DNA of 64,000 nt from NCBI GenBank assembly GCA_036654375.1, contig JAVVSD010000007.1, positions 17,789 through 81,788 on the forward strand, written 5' to 3'. Made by a program: the position numbers and the translations under genes. The DNA is from RZYX01 sp036654375. Its GTDB lineage: Bacteria; Bacillota; Clostridia; Oscillospirales; Acutalibacteraceae. A model generated the notes under the pieces. The model did not search any database. It saw only the letters and a list, made by a program, of their open reading frames with translations, and was not told where the DNA came from. Shown piece after piece: positions 43,809 through 52,328 of the stretch (position 1 is the first letter of the stretch; each line of letters starts with the position of its first letter).

Positions 43809-45061
43809 TGCAGATGCAGGTTGACATAGTGGTAATTGGTGGAGGCCCTGCAGGTCTTGCTGCGGCACTAAAAGCAAAAAAGCTTGGCACAAAAAAAGTG
43901 CTGGTTCTTGAAAGAGATACAGAGCTTGGTGGAATTTTGCAACAGTGTATCCATGATGGGTTTGGCATTCACCGCTTTGGAAAAAGAATGAGTGGAAACC
44001 AATATGCACAAGCGTTTATTGATGAAGTTGAAAAAACTGATATTGAGTTAAAGCTTGACACAATGGTTCTTGAAGTAACGCCAGACCGCAAGGTCTATGC
44101 TTGCAATAAGTATGATGGAATGTTGGAGATACAGGCAGGTGCAGTAATTCTTGCAATGGGATGTCGTGAACGAACTGCAAGCCAAGTACTTATTTATGGT
44201 GACCGTCCAGCAGGAGTGCTGACAGCAGGTTCTGTGCAACGCTACATAAATATTGAGGGACATTTGCCAGGAAACAGAGCGGTAATTTTAGGCTCGGGAG
44301 ATATTGGGCTGATTATGGCAAGGCGTATGACACTTGAAGGAATTTCGGTGCAAGGCGTATATGAGGTTATGCAAAATCCAGGGGGGCTTACACGAAATAT
44401 TGTTCAGTGTCTGGACGATTATGACATTCCTTTGCATTTGTCCACAACAGTTACCCAAGTGCATGGTCGCAGGCGTGTGGAGGCTGTTACGGTTGCAAAG
44501 TTGGACGAAAATCGAAAGCCTATTTCTGGAACGGAAGAGAGAATTGAATGTGATTTGCTTGTGCTTGCGGTTGGACTTATTCCGGAAAATGAGCTTAGCC
44601 GTAATGCTGGAATAGAAATTGACCCACGCACAAAAGGACCAGTGTTGGATAATTCATTTATGACAAGTGTGCCGGGGATTTTTGCAGCAGGTAATGTTGC
44701 CGTTGTGTTTGACTTGGTTGACTATGTATCACTTAGTGGAGAGATTGCAGCTCAGGGTGCAGTTGATTTCTTAGAATCCCGTATACCGGAAAATAGGCAG
44801 TATCAAGCTGTTGAGATAGCAGAAAATGTAAACTTTGTTGTTCCACAGCGCATTTGTCCATGCCAAGAAAAAGTGACTTTCTTTATGAGAGTAAAGGAAC
44901 CTAAAAAGGTTTCTTTACTCAAATGCACAACAGAAAATGAAACCCTGCTTAAAAAGACTTGTCATTATATTGCTCCACCTGAAATGCTAACATTTGAACT
45001 TAATAGCTGTGGTTCTGAGCCTGTGACAGTTGCAATGAAGAAAGGGGAGGAGAAATTATGA
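43805..45061 (+). CDS. GlpB-like / pyridine-nucleotide-disulfide-type flavoprotein
   Basis: 418 residues with two dinucleotide folds: FAD site VVIGGGPAGLAAALKA at the N terminus and a second Rossmann loop VILGSGDIGLIMARR near residue 160, then the FAD-closing GIFAAGNVAVVFDLVDY. A CxC pair (RICPCQEKVTF) near residue 355 suggests an iron-sulfur or redox site. It overlaps the upstream gene by 4 nt (ATGA) and the downstream DUF1667 gene by 4 nt, so the three are tightly coupled. It would pass electrons from the GlpA-like subunit to an acceptor. Confidence 0.86.
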   Translation: MMQMQVDIVVIGGGPAGLAAALKAKKLGTKKVLVLERDTELGGILQQCIHDGFGIHRFGKRMSGNQYAQAFIDEVEKTDIELKLDTMVLEVTPDRKVYACNKYDGMLEIQAGAVILAMGCRERTASQVLIYGDRPAGVLTAGSVQRYINIEGHLPGNRAVILGSGDIGLIMARRMTLEGISVQGVYEVMQNPGGLTRNIVQCLDDYDIPLHLSTTVTQVHGRRRVEAVTVAKLDENRKPISGTEERIECDLLVLAVGLIPENELSRNAGIEIDPRTKGPVLDNSFMTSVPGIFAAGNVAVVFDLVDYVSLSGEIAAQGAVDFLESRIPENRQYQAVEIAENVNFVVPQRICPCQEKVTFFMRVKEPKKVSLLKCTTENETLLKKTCHYIAPPEMLTFELNSCGSEPVTVAMKKGEEKL

Positions 45062-45423
45062 CAAAAAATTTTGTGTGCATAGTTTGTCCAAACAGCTGTA
45101 GGCTTTCTGTATGCGACGATGGGGAGGAGATAACAGTAAGTGGAAACAACTGTAAAAGGGGTATAACACATGGCATAAACGAGTTTAAAAACCCAATGCG
45201 AATGATAACAAGCACAGTTGCAATATTAGACGGTACTCTTCCAAGGCTTTCAGTAATAAGCACAGGAGAAGTTCCAAAAACGAAGCTTAAAGAATGTCTT
45301 GACACAATATATTCAACAACGGTCAAGGCACCAATAAAATGCGGAGATGTAATTATTACAAATATAAATGGCACAGAAGTTGACATAATAGCATCCAGAA
45401 CAATGAAAATTAAGGAGAGATGA
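45058..45423 (+). CDS. DUF1667 small iron-sulfur-type protein
   Basis: 121 residues. Cysteines at 7, 10 and 14 (CIVCPNSC) and one near 32 (NNCKRG) form a probable metal or [4Fe-4S] site, followed by the family's TSTVAILDGTLPRLSV region and a basic C terminus. DUF1667 proteins regularly accompany GlpA/GlpB-like flavoproteins in Firmicutes, where they are thought to take the place of GlpC as an electron-transfer subunit (known association, unproven role). Confidence 0.85.
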   Translation: MTKNFVCIVCPNSCRLSVCDDGEEITVSGNNCKRGITHGINEFKNPMRMITSTVAILDGTLPRLSVISTGEVPKTKLKECLDTIYSTTVKAPIKCGDVIITNINGTEVDIIASRTMKIKER

Positions 45424-45427
45424 TTTC

Positions 45428-46864
45428 ATGGAAAAAAGCGAGATAATTAAGGGCCTTGAGGGCATCGTTGAACAAGAAAGAGTACTTACAGATGAGCAGT
45501 CTGTTTTGGAGGGAGCAAAGGACTACATAGGTTTTCGTGTGTTTCAAAGAGCAGATGGAAAGAACTTTGCACCAAGAGCTGCTTGTGTTGTTAAGGCAAA
45601 ATCAACAGAAGAAGTTTCAAATATTCTGAAATTTTTGAATGACAATAAGGTTGATGTCGTTCCACGCACAGGTGGTTCAAGCGTTGCACAGGGAATTGAG
45701 CCGGTGGCGGGCGGAGTAATTATAGACGGCAGTTTGATGAACGAAATTCTTGAAGTAAATGAAACAAATATGACCGTTACAGCTCGTTGCGGAACACCAC
45801 TTGAGTATCTTGAAAACTATTTGAACGAACGCGGATATACAACGGGTCATTTCCCACAGTCGCTACCGATGGCACATATTGGCGGGTTGATTGCAACACG
45901 CAGTATCGGACAGTTCTCCACACTTTATGGCGGAATAGAGGATTTGACAGTTGGGCTTGAAGCTGTAATGGCAGATGGTGAAATTGTAAGAATTAAAAAT
46001 GTTCCTCGCCGTAGCTGTGGTCCAGATTTAAGACACCTGTTTATCGGCAACGAGGGAATGTTAGGATTTATAACTGAAGCTACACTTAAAATTTTTAAAT
46101 ATCGTCCAGACGAATGCTGGATGCGCGCTTATGCAATCAAGGATATGCAGTGCGGACTTGATATGCTTCAGGAAATCATGGCAGCTGGATACAAGCCTGC
46201 TGTTGCTCGTTTGCATGATGCAGCCGAGGTAATGATGGTGCTTGGACTGCAAAGCGTTGTGCCAGCAGAGCATGGAATCATGCTGTTCTTGTGTGAAGGT
46301 CCTCGTGAAATTGCAAATGCAACAGGTGCGGCAATTGAAAAATATGCCCAGAAGTATGAGGCAATTGACCTTGGCGAAAAGCCAGTTCAATCATGGCAAA
46401 AGACACGCAACGATGTTTGCTACACACTTGACAAGGGCATTTATTATGAGATGGGATGTATTGCTGACACCTGTGAAATTTCAGCAAACTGGGATGCCAT
46501 TGGCGAGATTTATAAAGGCGTTACAGAGCGTTTACCAAATGATATTGAGGAACTTGCGTATGTTGGCGGACATTCATCACACAGCTATATGCAGGGTACA
46601 AACATATACTTCACTTTTGCTTTTATGGAGGAGAATGGTTCTGAATCAGCACAGGCGGACTACATGAATGTAATAAAGGTTATAATGGAAGAAACCCTTA
46701 AAAGAGGCGGAAGCATTGCACATCACCATGGCAGTGGTAAGTATCGCACAGCTTGGATGCCACAGGAGCATGGCACAAGCTATCCTCTTATGTATAAATT
46801 AAAGGACGCACTTGACCCTAATCATATCTTAAACAAAGGTGTTCTGTTGGTTGATAAAAAATGA
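45428..46864 (+). CDS. FAD_binding_4 dehydrogenase, AGPS/GlcD-like
   Basis: 478 residues of the VAO/PCMH flavoprotein superfamily. The FAD-binding half has VVPRTGGSSVAQGIEPV and MAHIGGLIATRSIGQFSTLYG, then GPDLRHLFIGNEGMLGF. The C terminus has GGSIAHHHGSGKYRTAW and LDPNHILNKGVL, a His-rich active site seen in alkyl-dihydroxyacetonephosphate-synthase-like enzymes and some 2-hydroxyacid dehydrogenases. It overlaps the fused ETF gene by 4 nt, which suggests the ETF is its electron acceptor. AAGGAG precedes the ATG. Confidence 0.87.
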   Translation: MEKSEIIKGLEGIVEQERVLTDEQSVLEGAKDYIGFRVFQRADGKNFAPRAACVVKAKSTEEVSNILKFLNDNKVDVVPRTGGSSVAQGIEPVAGGVIIDGSLMNEILEVNETNMTVTARCGTPLEYLENYLNERGYTTGHFPQSLPMAHIGGLIATRSIGQFSTLYGGIEDLTVGLEAVMADGEIVRIKNVPRRSCGPDLRHLFIGNEGMLGFITEATLKIFKYRPDECWMRAYAIKDMQCGLDMLQEIMAAGYKPAVARLHDAAEVMMVLGLQSVVPAEHGIMLFLCEGPREIANATGAAIEKYAQKYEAIDLGEKPVQSWQKTRNDVCYTLDKGIYYEMGCIADTCEISANWDAIGEIYKGVTERLPNDIEELAYVGGHSSHSYMQGTNIYFTFAFMEENGSESAQADYMNVIKVIMEETLKRGGSIAHHHGSGKYRTAWMPQEHGTSYPLMYKLKDALDPNHILNKGVLLVDKK

Positions 46865-48462
46865 AGATATTAGTATGTTTTAAAGTTATGCCTAACTGGG
46901 ATAGAGTGCTTGAGGAGGACTGGGAACAGTTTGACATTAATACAGATATCTCATATGCAGGCATAGAGTATAACTGCTTTGATCAATCGGCTTTAGAACT
47001 GGGTTTACAAATAAAAAATAAAATGGCAGGGCAGGAGCAAGAATCAACTTGCACCGCCCTGACCATTGGCGACACATTACCTGATAATATGGCACAAAAC
47101 CTGTATTCATTGGGATTTGATGAAGTGGTTTTGATTGAAAAGGAAAAAACAGAATTTGCGACATATCAAGTGGCGGATATTCTTGCACAATATGCAAGGG
47201 ATAAGCAATATGATTTGATATTAACCGGCTCAGTGGCAGGCATGGCAGAAACGGGAATGGTTCCGTTTTTGCTTGCCGAAAAGCTTGGGCTTTCTGTGCT
47301 TTCAGAGATTGAAACGGCAACAATTTGCGAGCAAGGTGTTGCGGTGACCTGCCGAAAAGAAGATGGACTTTGGCAACAAATTGCAACCCTGCCACTGCTT
47401 CTTACTGTTGGCAACAGCCCTGCAGTTTTAAGATGCTCAAGCCTCAGAGCAAGGCTGTCATTTAAAGGTGTTAGTGCCAAAAAAATCGCAATAACTGATG
47501 CAACAGCTATAAGTATGATGCTACCTCAACTAAGTTGCCCCAAAAGCATCCGTAAAGGTAAAATGCTTTACGGTAAGGAAAGGGATAACGCTGAGGAGAT
47601 TTTAAATCTTATAAGTTATGAAAAAGCAGACAGTTGTGAGCAAAAAATTGAACATGACTTTAATGCTTCGTTGCCTGAAAACACAGTTGTATATGAATTT
47701 TCAGAAGATGATTTATACTGTATTGATGAGGTCTTAAACAACTTAGTCGCAGACTGGAAAAGCAAAAAACCAAAGCTTGCAATTTTTGAAGATACGCAGT
47801 GTGGCAGACAGCTTGCAGTAAAACTTGCATCCAAAGTTGGATGTAAATGTATGACAAAAGGAACAGTTATAAGCACCTCTGAAAGTAATATTACATTACA
47901 AAAAAGAGCATGTGCGTCAAACTTGATATGGACACAAAGCATTGATTACCCTGCTGTAATAACCCTTAAACAGCCATTGGGGAATGTTACACGAGTGCAA
48001 CTAAAGGCTGAAAATTCAGAACATAAAAGCTGGCTTATAGAACAAAAATTAATTGCCTCAGAGCCTGAAAATCTGCTTCAAAAGGCAAAACTTGTTTTTG
48101 TCTGTGGTGCAGGAATGGGAAGCAAACAAGCTTGCGACAAGGTTCGAGAACTTGCTAAAATAATTGGTGCAGGTTTCGGGCTTACTCGTCCTGTGGCACT
48201 GAATGGCTGGGGAAGCACAAGCGAAATTATAGGTCAATCAGGAAAAATCATTTCTCCTTCTATTTGTCTTGCACTTGGAACAGCAGGAGCAGGAGCCTTT
48301 TTAGTAGGCATTGAGGGAGCAAAAAAAATCATAGCAGTAAATACGGATTCAAACGCACTAATTTTTAAAAACGCAGATATAGGCATTAAAATGGATGCAA
48401 TAAAATTTGTTGATGCAATGATACAAGTTTTGGAGAGTAGGAGTGATGACATTGAAAATTGA
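46861..48462 (+). CDS. Fused electron-transfer flavoprotein (EtfB-EtfA)
   Basis: 533 residues. Residues 1 to ~230 are EtfB-like (MKILVCFKVMPNWDRVL, then a domain with ADILAQYARDKQYDLILTG), and the end, from about 395, is the EtfA FAD domain (VCGAGMGSK, GLTRPVALNGW, IIGQSGKIISP and GTAGAGAFLVGIEGA). The two subunits together usually total near 590, so the EtfA N-terminal part is shortened. A fused EtfBA directly after an FAD dehydrogenase suggests a dedicated carrier, distinct from the separate EtfB and EtfA further on. Confidence 0.85.
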   Translation: MKILVCFKVMPNWDRVLEEDWEQFDINTDISYAGIEYNCFDQSALELGLQIKNKMAGQEQESTCTALTIGDTLPDNMAQNLYSLGFDEVVLIEKEKTEFATYQVADILAQYARDKQYDLILTGSVAGMAETGMVPFLLAEKLGLSVLSEIETATICEQGVAVTCRKEDGLWQQIATLPLLLTVGNSPAVLRCSSLRARLSFKGVSAKKIAITDATAISMMLPQLSCPKSIRKGKMLYGKERDNAEEILNLISYEKADSCEQKIEHDFNASLPENTVVYEFSEDDLYCIDEVLNNLVADWKSKKPKLAIFEDTQCGRQLAVKLASKVGCKCMTKGTVISTSESNITLQKRACASNLIWTQSIDYPAVITLKQPLGNVTRVQLKAENSEHKSWLIEQKLIASEPENLLQKAKLVFVCGAGMGSKQACDKVRELAKIIGAGFGLTRPVALNGWGSTSEIIGQSGKIISPSICLALGTAGAGAFLVGIEGAKKIIAVNTDSNALIFKNADIGIKMDAIKFVDAMIQVLESRSDDIEN

Positions 48463-49927
48463 ACCTATTATGCCAAAATATCAAAGCTATTTGGGTGATG
48501 AGTCGAGGGCTTTAGGCTATGCTGAAAACATCGTGTTTGCATCTGATACGAATGATATTTGCAGTGCCATCAAAAATGCAAGCAAAAACAAGATTTTGCT
48601 CACTGTCCAAGGAGCAAGAACAGGCGTTGTGGGCGGTGCAGTTCCACATGGTGGGCTTGTGCTTAACCTTTCAAAAATGAACAACATAATAAATATGTCT
48701 GCTGATAGAAACTCAAATTCAATGAGAGTTCAAGCAGGCGTAACGCTGGGACAGATTGAGGCAGAAGCCAATGCAAATGGGCTTTTCTTTCCACCCAATC
48801 CAACTGAGCAAACAGCAACAATCGGAGGAATATTTGCAAGTAATGCAACAGGCTCAAGCAGCTTGCTCTTTGGTGATTCATCAAAGTATGTCAGCTCACT
48901 TGAATTTGTAACTCTCAGCGGAGAACTTTGGAAGATAAAACGAGGAGAGTACTTTTTTAATGAAGATAAATGCCCTTTGCCAAATGGCAAGGAGATTAAA
49001 ATACCAGTAAATTTACCGCATTATTCAATAATGAAATATCCTGAACAGGGAACAGATTTAATTGACTTTTTAGCGGGAAGTGAAGCCAATCTTGGGGTTG
49101 TGACAGAGCTTGAATTGAGAATTTTTACTTTACCAAGTGAGATGTGGGGAGTTGTATATTTTTTCAGCAGTCTTGAACAGGCAATCATGTTTTTAAAACA
49201 GCTAAAAATCTGGAAAAGCAGTGAAAATAATGCACATTTAATGGCGACAGAATTTTTTGATGAGGAAGCACTAAAACTGATTTCAAATGCAAGGCAAACA
49301 AGCATAACTTTAAAAGCGTTGCCAGAATTTCCGCCAAATACTTGCATAGCGGTTTATACCGAGCTTTGTGGAGATGACAGTGATGAATTGGAGTCTGCAC
49401 TCATGCAACATCTTGACTTTTTTACAGCTGTTGGAGGAAAAGAGGAAAGCACATGGGCTGAAACTGGGCTTTCGGAAATTCGCAGATTTCGTGATATGCG
49501 TCATGCAGTCCCAGAGCTGATAAATGAAGCCATATGTTTAGACGCAGAGCATCTATTCACAAGGTGTGAAACCGATTTTTCCGGTTGTCCTGAAAAATTT
49601 ACAGAGTTCTTAGAGATGTATTATAAATCTGTTGAAAAACTCGGCTTAAAAGGGCTTGTATATGGTCATATACTTCAAAACAAGATGCACCTTGCACTCC
49701 TACCACAATCAGCTAAACAGCAAGAAGCGTGTGAAAACCTTGTAAAATTGCTTGCTGAACAAGTTGTTAATGAATCTGGATATTTGATAACCGAAAACGG
49801 TGTCGGATTCTTAAAAAGACAACTTGTCAAAAGCTTTTTACACCCAGAAGTGGCAAAATTGATTGATGATATCAGGCTGATTTTTGACACTGAAATGTGT
49901 ATGAAGAACAAAGAGAATGAGGAATAA
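48452..49927 (+). CDS. GlcD-like FAD-binding 2-hydroxyacid dehydrogenase
   Basis: 491 residues. FAD_binding_4 signature TVQGARTGVVGGAVPHGGLV and PPNPTEQTATIGGIFASNATG, then LIDFLAGSEANLGVVTELELRIF and an FAD-oxidase C domain with YGHILQNKMHLALLP. The likely reaction is oxidation of D-lactate, glycolate or another 2-hydroxyacid. As in the Acetobacterium lctBCD system it is followed by EtfB and EtfA, so electron-bifurcating (confurcating) oxidation is possible. Start: TTG 48452 lies eight nt after AGGAG; GTG 48443 and ATG 48446 overlap or crowd that site. It overlaps the fused ETF gene by 11 nt. Confidence 0.86.
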   Translation: MKIEPIMPKYQSYLGDESRALGYAENIVFASDTNDICSAIKNASKNKILLTVQGARTGVVGGAVPHGGLVLNLSKMNNIINMSADRNSNSMRVQAGVTLGQIEAEANANGLFFPPNPTEQTATIGGIFASNATGSSSLLFGDSSKYVSSLEFVTLSGELWKIKRGEYFFNEDKCPLPNGKEIKIPVNLPHYSIMKYPEQGTDLIDFLAGSEANLGVVTELELRIFTLPSEMWGVVYFFSSLEQAIMFLKQLKIWKSSENNAHLMATEFFDEEALKLISNARQTSITLKALPEFPPNTCIAVYTELCGDDSDELESALMQHLDFFTAVGGKEESTWAETGLSEIRRFRDMRHAVPELINEAICLDAEHLFTRCETDFSGCPEKFTEFLEMYYKSVEKLGLKGLVYGHILQNKMHLALLPQSAKQQEACENLVKLLAEQVVNESGYLITENGVGFLKRQLVKSFLHPEVAKLIDDIRLIFDTEMCMKNKENEE

Positions 49928-49932
49928 AGTTT

Positions 49933-50718
49933 ATGAATATTGCAGTTTGTATAAAACAAGTTCCTGCATCAAGCGTTCAGATGGATAAAAGCCAAGGTGT
50001 TTTGATGCGAAGCATGGCGGGTGGCGTGATTAATCCTTGGGATTTATACGCAGTCGAGTCCGCTTTACAAATAGCAGAAAAAACAAACGGAGTGGTGACA
50101 GCAATAAGCATGGGACCAGCCTCTGCGGAGCAAGCCATAAGATATGTGATTGCAATGGGTGTCCAAAAAGGTGTGCTTATGTGTGACGATGCTTTTGCAG
50201 GGTCAGATGTCTATGCGACTGCATTTACTTTATCACAGGGACTTAAAGTAAATGGAGAATTTGATCTGATTATTTGCGGACAGCAGACAACAGACGGAGA
50301 TACTTCGCAGTTGCCATTTTCGTTGGCGACACAAATGAACATACCAGCAATCGGCTGGGTAAAAAAAATAGAGTCCGCAACCGACACAGCAATAACAGTT
50401 CTACAGGAGTTGAGCGGAGGGACTCAAAAATCAAAATGCACATATCCTGCTGTTGTGGTCGTTGGACGAGAAGTGGCACAGCCACGAATCCCAAATCTTA
50501 AAAACAAGCTAAACGCAAAAAACGCACCTGTCAAAAGGCTTGGACTTGCAGATTTGCCACATAGTGATGCAAAAATGTATGGCTCTGCTTCATCACCAAC
50601 TCAAGTCGTTCGTGTGTATGAAAACAACATTGATGCAAAAAGTGAGTTGCTGAGAATGTCTGGACAGGAAACTGCCCTGCATTTGTTAAAGGAACTGGAG
50701 TGTGCAAAGCATGAATGA
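49933..50718 (+). CDS. etfB: Electron-transfer flavoprotein beta subunit
   Basis: 261 residues with the EtfB N terminus MNIAVCIKQVPASS, NPWDLYAVESALQIAE, ICGQQTTDGDTSQLPFSLA and the C-terminal helix that reaches the alpha subunit. GAGGAATAAAG lies just before the ATG and it begins 5 nt after the GlcD-like gene. It forms a heterodimer with the next gene. Confidence 0.93.
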   Translation: MNIAVCIKQVPASSVQMDKSQGVLMRSMAGGVINPWDLYAVESALQIAEKTNGVVTAISMGPASAEQAIRYVIAMGVQKGVLMCDDAFAGSDVYATAFTLSQGLKVNGEFDLIICGQQTTDGDTSQLPFSLATQMNIPAIGWVKKIESATDTAITVLQELSGGTQKSKCTYPAVVVVGREVAQPRIPNLKNKLNAKNAPVKRLGLADLPHSDAKMYGSASSPTQVVRVYENNIDAKSELLRMSGQETALHLLKELECAKHE

Positions 50719-51715
50719 TAATTTTTCAAGTGCAGCTATCCTTGTAATAATCCAAACGATAAATAATTTAATACACCCTGTTTCGGTAAAGGTAATTGAA
50801 ACCGCACGCACACTTGGAATGCAAGGAAAGCGTGATGTTTACGGAGTTGTACTTTGCAGTTGCTTGACATTAGAGCTTGAAGCACAGCTTAAACAGAGCG
50901 GTATCAAAGAAGTTGTTGTGTATCAACATGAAGCCTTAGATAGCTTTATACCAGAGATTTATATTGATATATTAGAAAAATATGTTACAAAATTAAAACC
51001 AGATGTGGTTCTTGCCAGTGCAACTCCAGAGGGCAGAACACTGTCATCCATGTTGGCAGGAAGGCTAAAGACGGGAGTTACAGCGGATTGTACAGACCTC
51101 TCGTTTAATGAGGATGGTTTCCTTTTACAAACGCGTCCGGCATATGGCGGAAATATCATGGCACAAATCATTACAAAAACCGCCAGACCGCAAATCGCTA
51201 CTCTTCGTTTTGGCTCAAATCAAAGCGCAGTGAGCAACACAAAAACCAAAATCAAAAGGGCAGATATTTTAAATGGTCTAAAAAAGCCTTTTGGCGGATA
51301 TTCTGCTCAATGGATAGACAGAGTTGACTTGGCAGACTGTACAAGTTCTCAAATTATCTTTGCCATAGGTGGCGGCGTTCGTGAAAAGAGTGATATTGAA
51401 ATTTTCAGGCAACTTGCAAAGAATGCAAATGCAAAATTGATGTGTTCTCGTGTACTTGTTGAGCGTGGCTGGTTTGAACGCAATTGTCAAATTGGTCTTA
51501 GCGGGCAAACAGTTTCACCAAAGCTTTTGGTTGCCTTTGGCATATCTGGGTCGTTGCAGTTTTTGGCAGGAGTACAGGAGGCACAGCGAATTTGTGCTGT
51601 TAATCTTGATGAAGATGCCCCAATATTAAAAGTTGCACATTGCCCAATAGTTGCAGATATAAATGATGTGACAGCTCATTTGAAAAAGATAATACTTGAA
51701 GAATTGACGCAATAA
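50711..51715 (+). CDS. etfA: Electron-transfer flavoprotein alpha subunit
   Basis: 334 residues. N-terminal domain with ILVIIQTINNLIHPVSVKVIETA; C-terminal FAD domain with FAIGGGVREKSD, SRVLVERGWFERNCQIGLSGQTVSP, GISGSLQFLAGVQEAQ and VNLDEDAPILKVAHCPIVADI. This is the standard EtfA pattern, although the usual ...SRPLVD... and ...QVGQTG... signatures are altered. The ATG at 50711 overlaps the etfB stop (ATGAATGA) and follows GGAG; an in-frame GTG at 50702 is less likely. Last gene of the operon. Confidence 0.92.
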   Translation: MNDNFSSAAILVIIQTINNLIHPVSVKVIETARTLGMQGKRDVYGVVLCSCLTLELEAQLKQSGIKEVVVYQHEALDSFIPEIYIDILEKYVTKLKPDVVLASATPEGRTLSSMLAGRLKTGVTADCTDLSFNEDGFLLQTRPAYGGNIMAQIITKTARPQIATLRFGSNQSAVSNTKTKIKRADILNGLKKPFGGYSAQWIDRVDLADCTSSQIIFAIGGGVREKSDIEIFRQLAKNANAKLMCSRVLVERGWFERNCQIGLSGQTVSPKLLVAFGISGSLQFLAGVQEAQRICAVNLDEDAPILKVAHCPIVADINDVTAHLKKIILEELTQ

Positions 51716-52034
51716 AAACAGAACATATAAAGGTGTGACATTTTTATTGTATCGCTGGAGTTTGAAGCAAAGCTGTGTGTAATGAGGAAAGTGAGATGTC
51801 AATTTATCTTGTACGGGGTTAAAAACCTGTATCTAAATTGAATGCAAATAAATAATTATATGGGCTTTTAAAAGGCAAGTAATTAAGAGTTAGCAACACA
51901 ACTTTTGGCTGTTTGCTTTGTTTTTTAGGCAGGTTTGTCTTGAAATATTTTAAACTTCAATTAGCCCACCAAAAAGTAGGCTTTATTTTGGCAATATTAT
52001 GTTTATGCAGTGAATTTAAAATTCTTCTCTTTAT
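51716..52034. other. Intergenic region after the redox operon
   Basis: About 320 nt without a convincing gene, ending at the ABC-F promoter. It holds the probable terminator at 51961-51989 and a weak stem (TACGGGGTT / AACCTGTA) near 51811. Nothing else recognised. Confidence 0.4.
51961..51989 (+). terminator. Probable terminator after the redox operon
   Basis: AGCCCAC and GTAGGCT pair with one mismatch around AAAAA, followed by TTATTTT. Confidence 0.6.
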
Positions 52035-52063
52035 TTGACAAACGAAGAAAAAGATTATATAAT
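52035..52063 (+). promoter_or_regulatory. Consensus sigma-A promoter of the ABC-F gene
   Basis: TTGACA (52035-52040), exactly 17 nt, TATAAT (52058-52063). It is the only perfect consensus promoter noticed in the window and starts a ~260-nt leader. Confidence 0.9.
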
Positions 52064-52070
52064 ACAATCC

Positions 52071-52097
52071 GCCATAGAAAGACTTATGTTCTGTGGC
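52071..52097 (+). promoter_or_regulatory. 5'-end hairpin of the ABC-F leader
   Basis: GCCATAGAA pairs with TTCTGTGGC (one G-T) at the very start of the predicted transcript. A five-codon ORF (ATG at 52086) lies inside it. It could protect the 5' end or take part in alternative folding. Confidence 0.55.
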
Positions 52098-52110
52098 ATT
52101 TGATCTGATA

Positions 52111-52194
52111 ATGGTTGTTACTGGCATTTTTAGGTGGCAAACAAACCTTCAATTCCGTTTTATTTATCAACAAATATTTGAGCAGAGGGCTTAA
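52111..52194 (+). CDS. Candidate leader peptide (uORF) of the ABC-F gene
   Basis: 27 codons from ATG 52111 to TAA 52192-52194, between the promoter and the ABC-F gene. Its last four sense codons and stop (GAG CAG AGG GCT TAA) are the 5' arm of the terminator at 52180-52226, so a ribosome finishing or pausing there would prevent that stem from forming. No strong Shine-Dalgarno precedes it, and it could be chance, but the overlap is what antibiotic-sensing leaders of ABC-F genes look like. Confidence 0.5.
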   Translation: MVVTGIFRWQTNLQFRFIYQQIFEQRA

Positions 52195-52226
52195 TGTCGA
52201 AAGGCTGTGCTTTCTGCTCCTTTTAT
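52180..52226 (+). terminator. Attenuator/terminator in the ABC-F leader
   Basis: GAGCAGAGGGC (52180-52190) pairs with GCTTTCTGCTC (52209-52219), 11 bp with two G-T pairs, followed by CTTTTAT. It lies ~100 nt before the ABC-F start and downstream of its promoter, so it would stop most transcripts unless opened. Confidence 0.72.
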
Positions 52227-52328
52227 AAATAACAAACATATATTTTATATACAAAAGGAAGGGCATTGTTGAAACCCTTATACACAAAGCTTTATTGCGA
52301 GTTTTTTGGGACATAATGCAAACAAATT

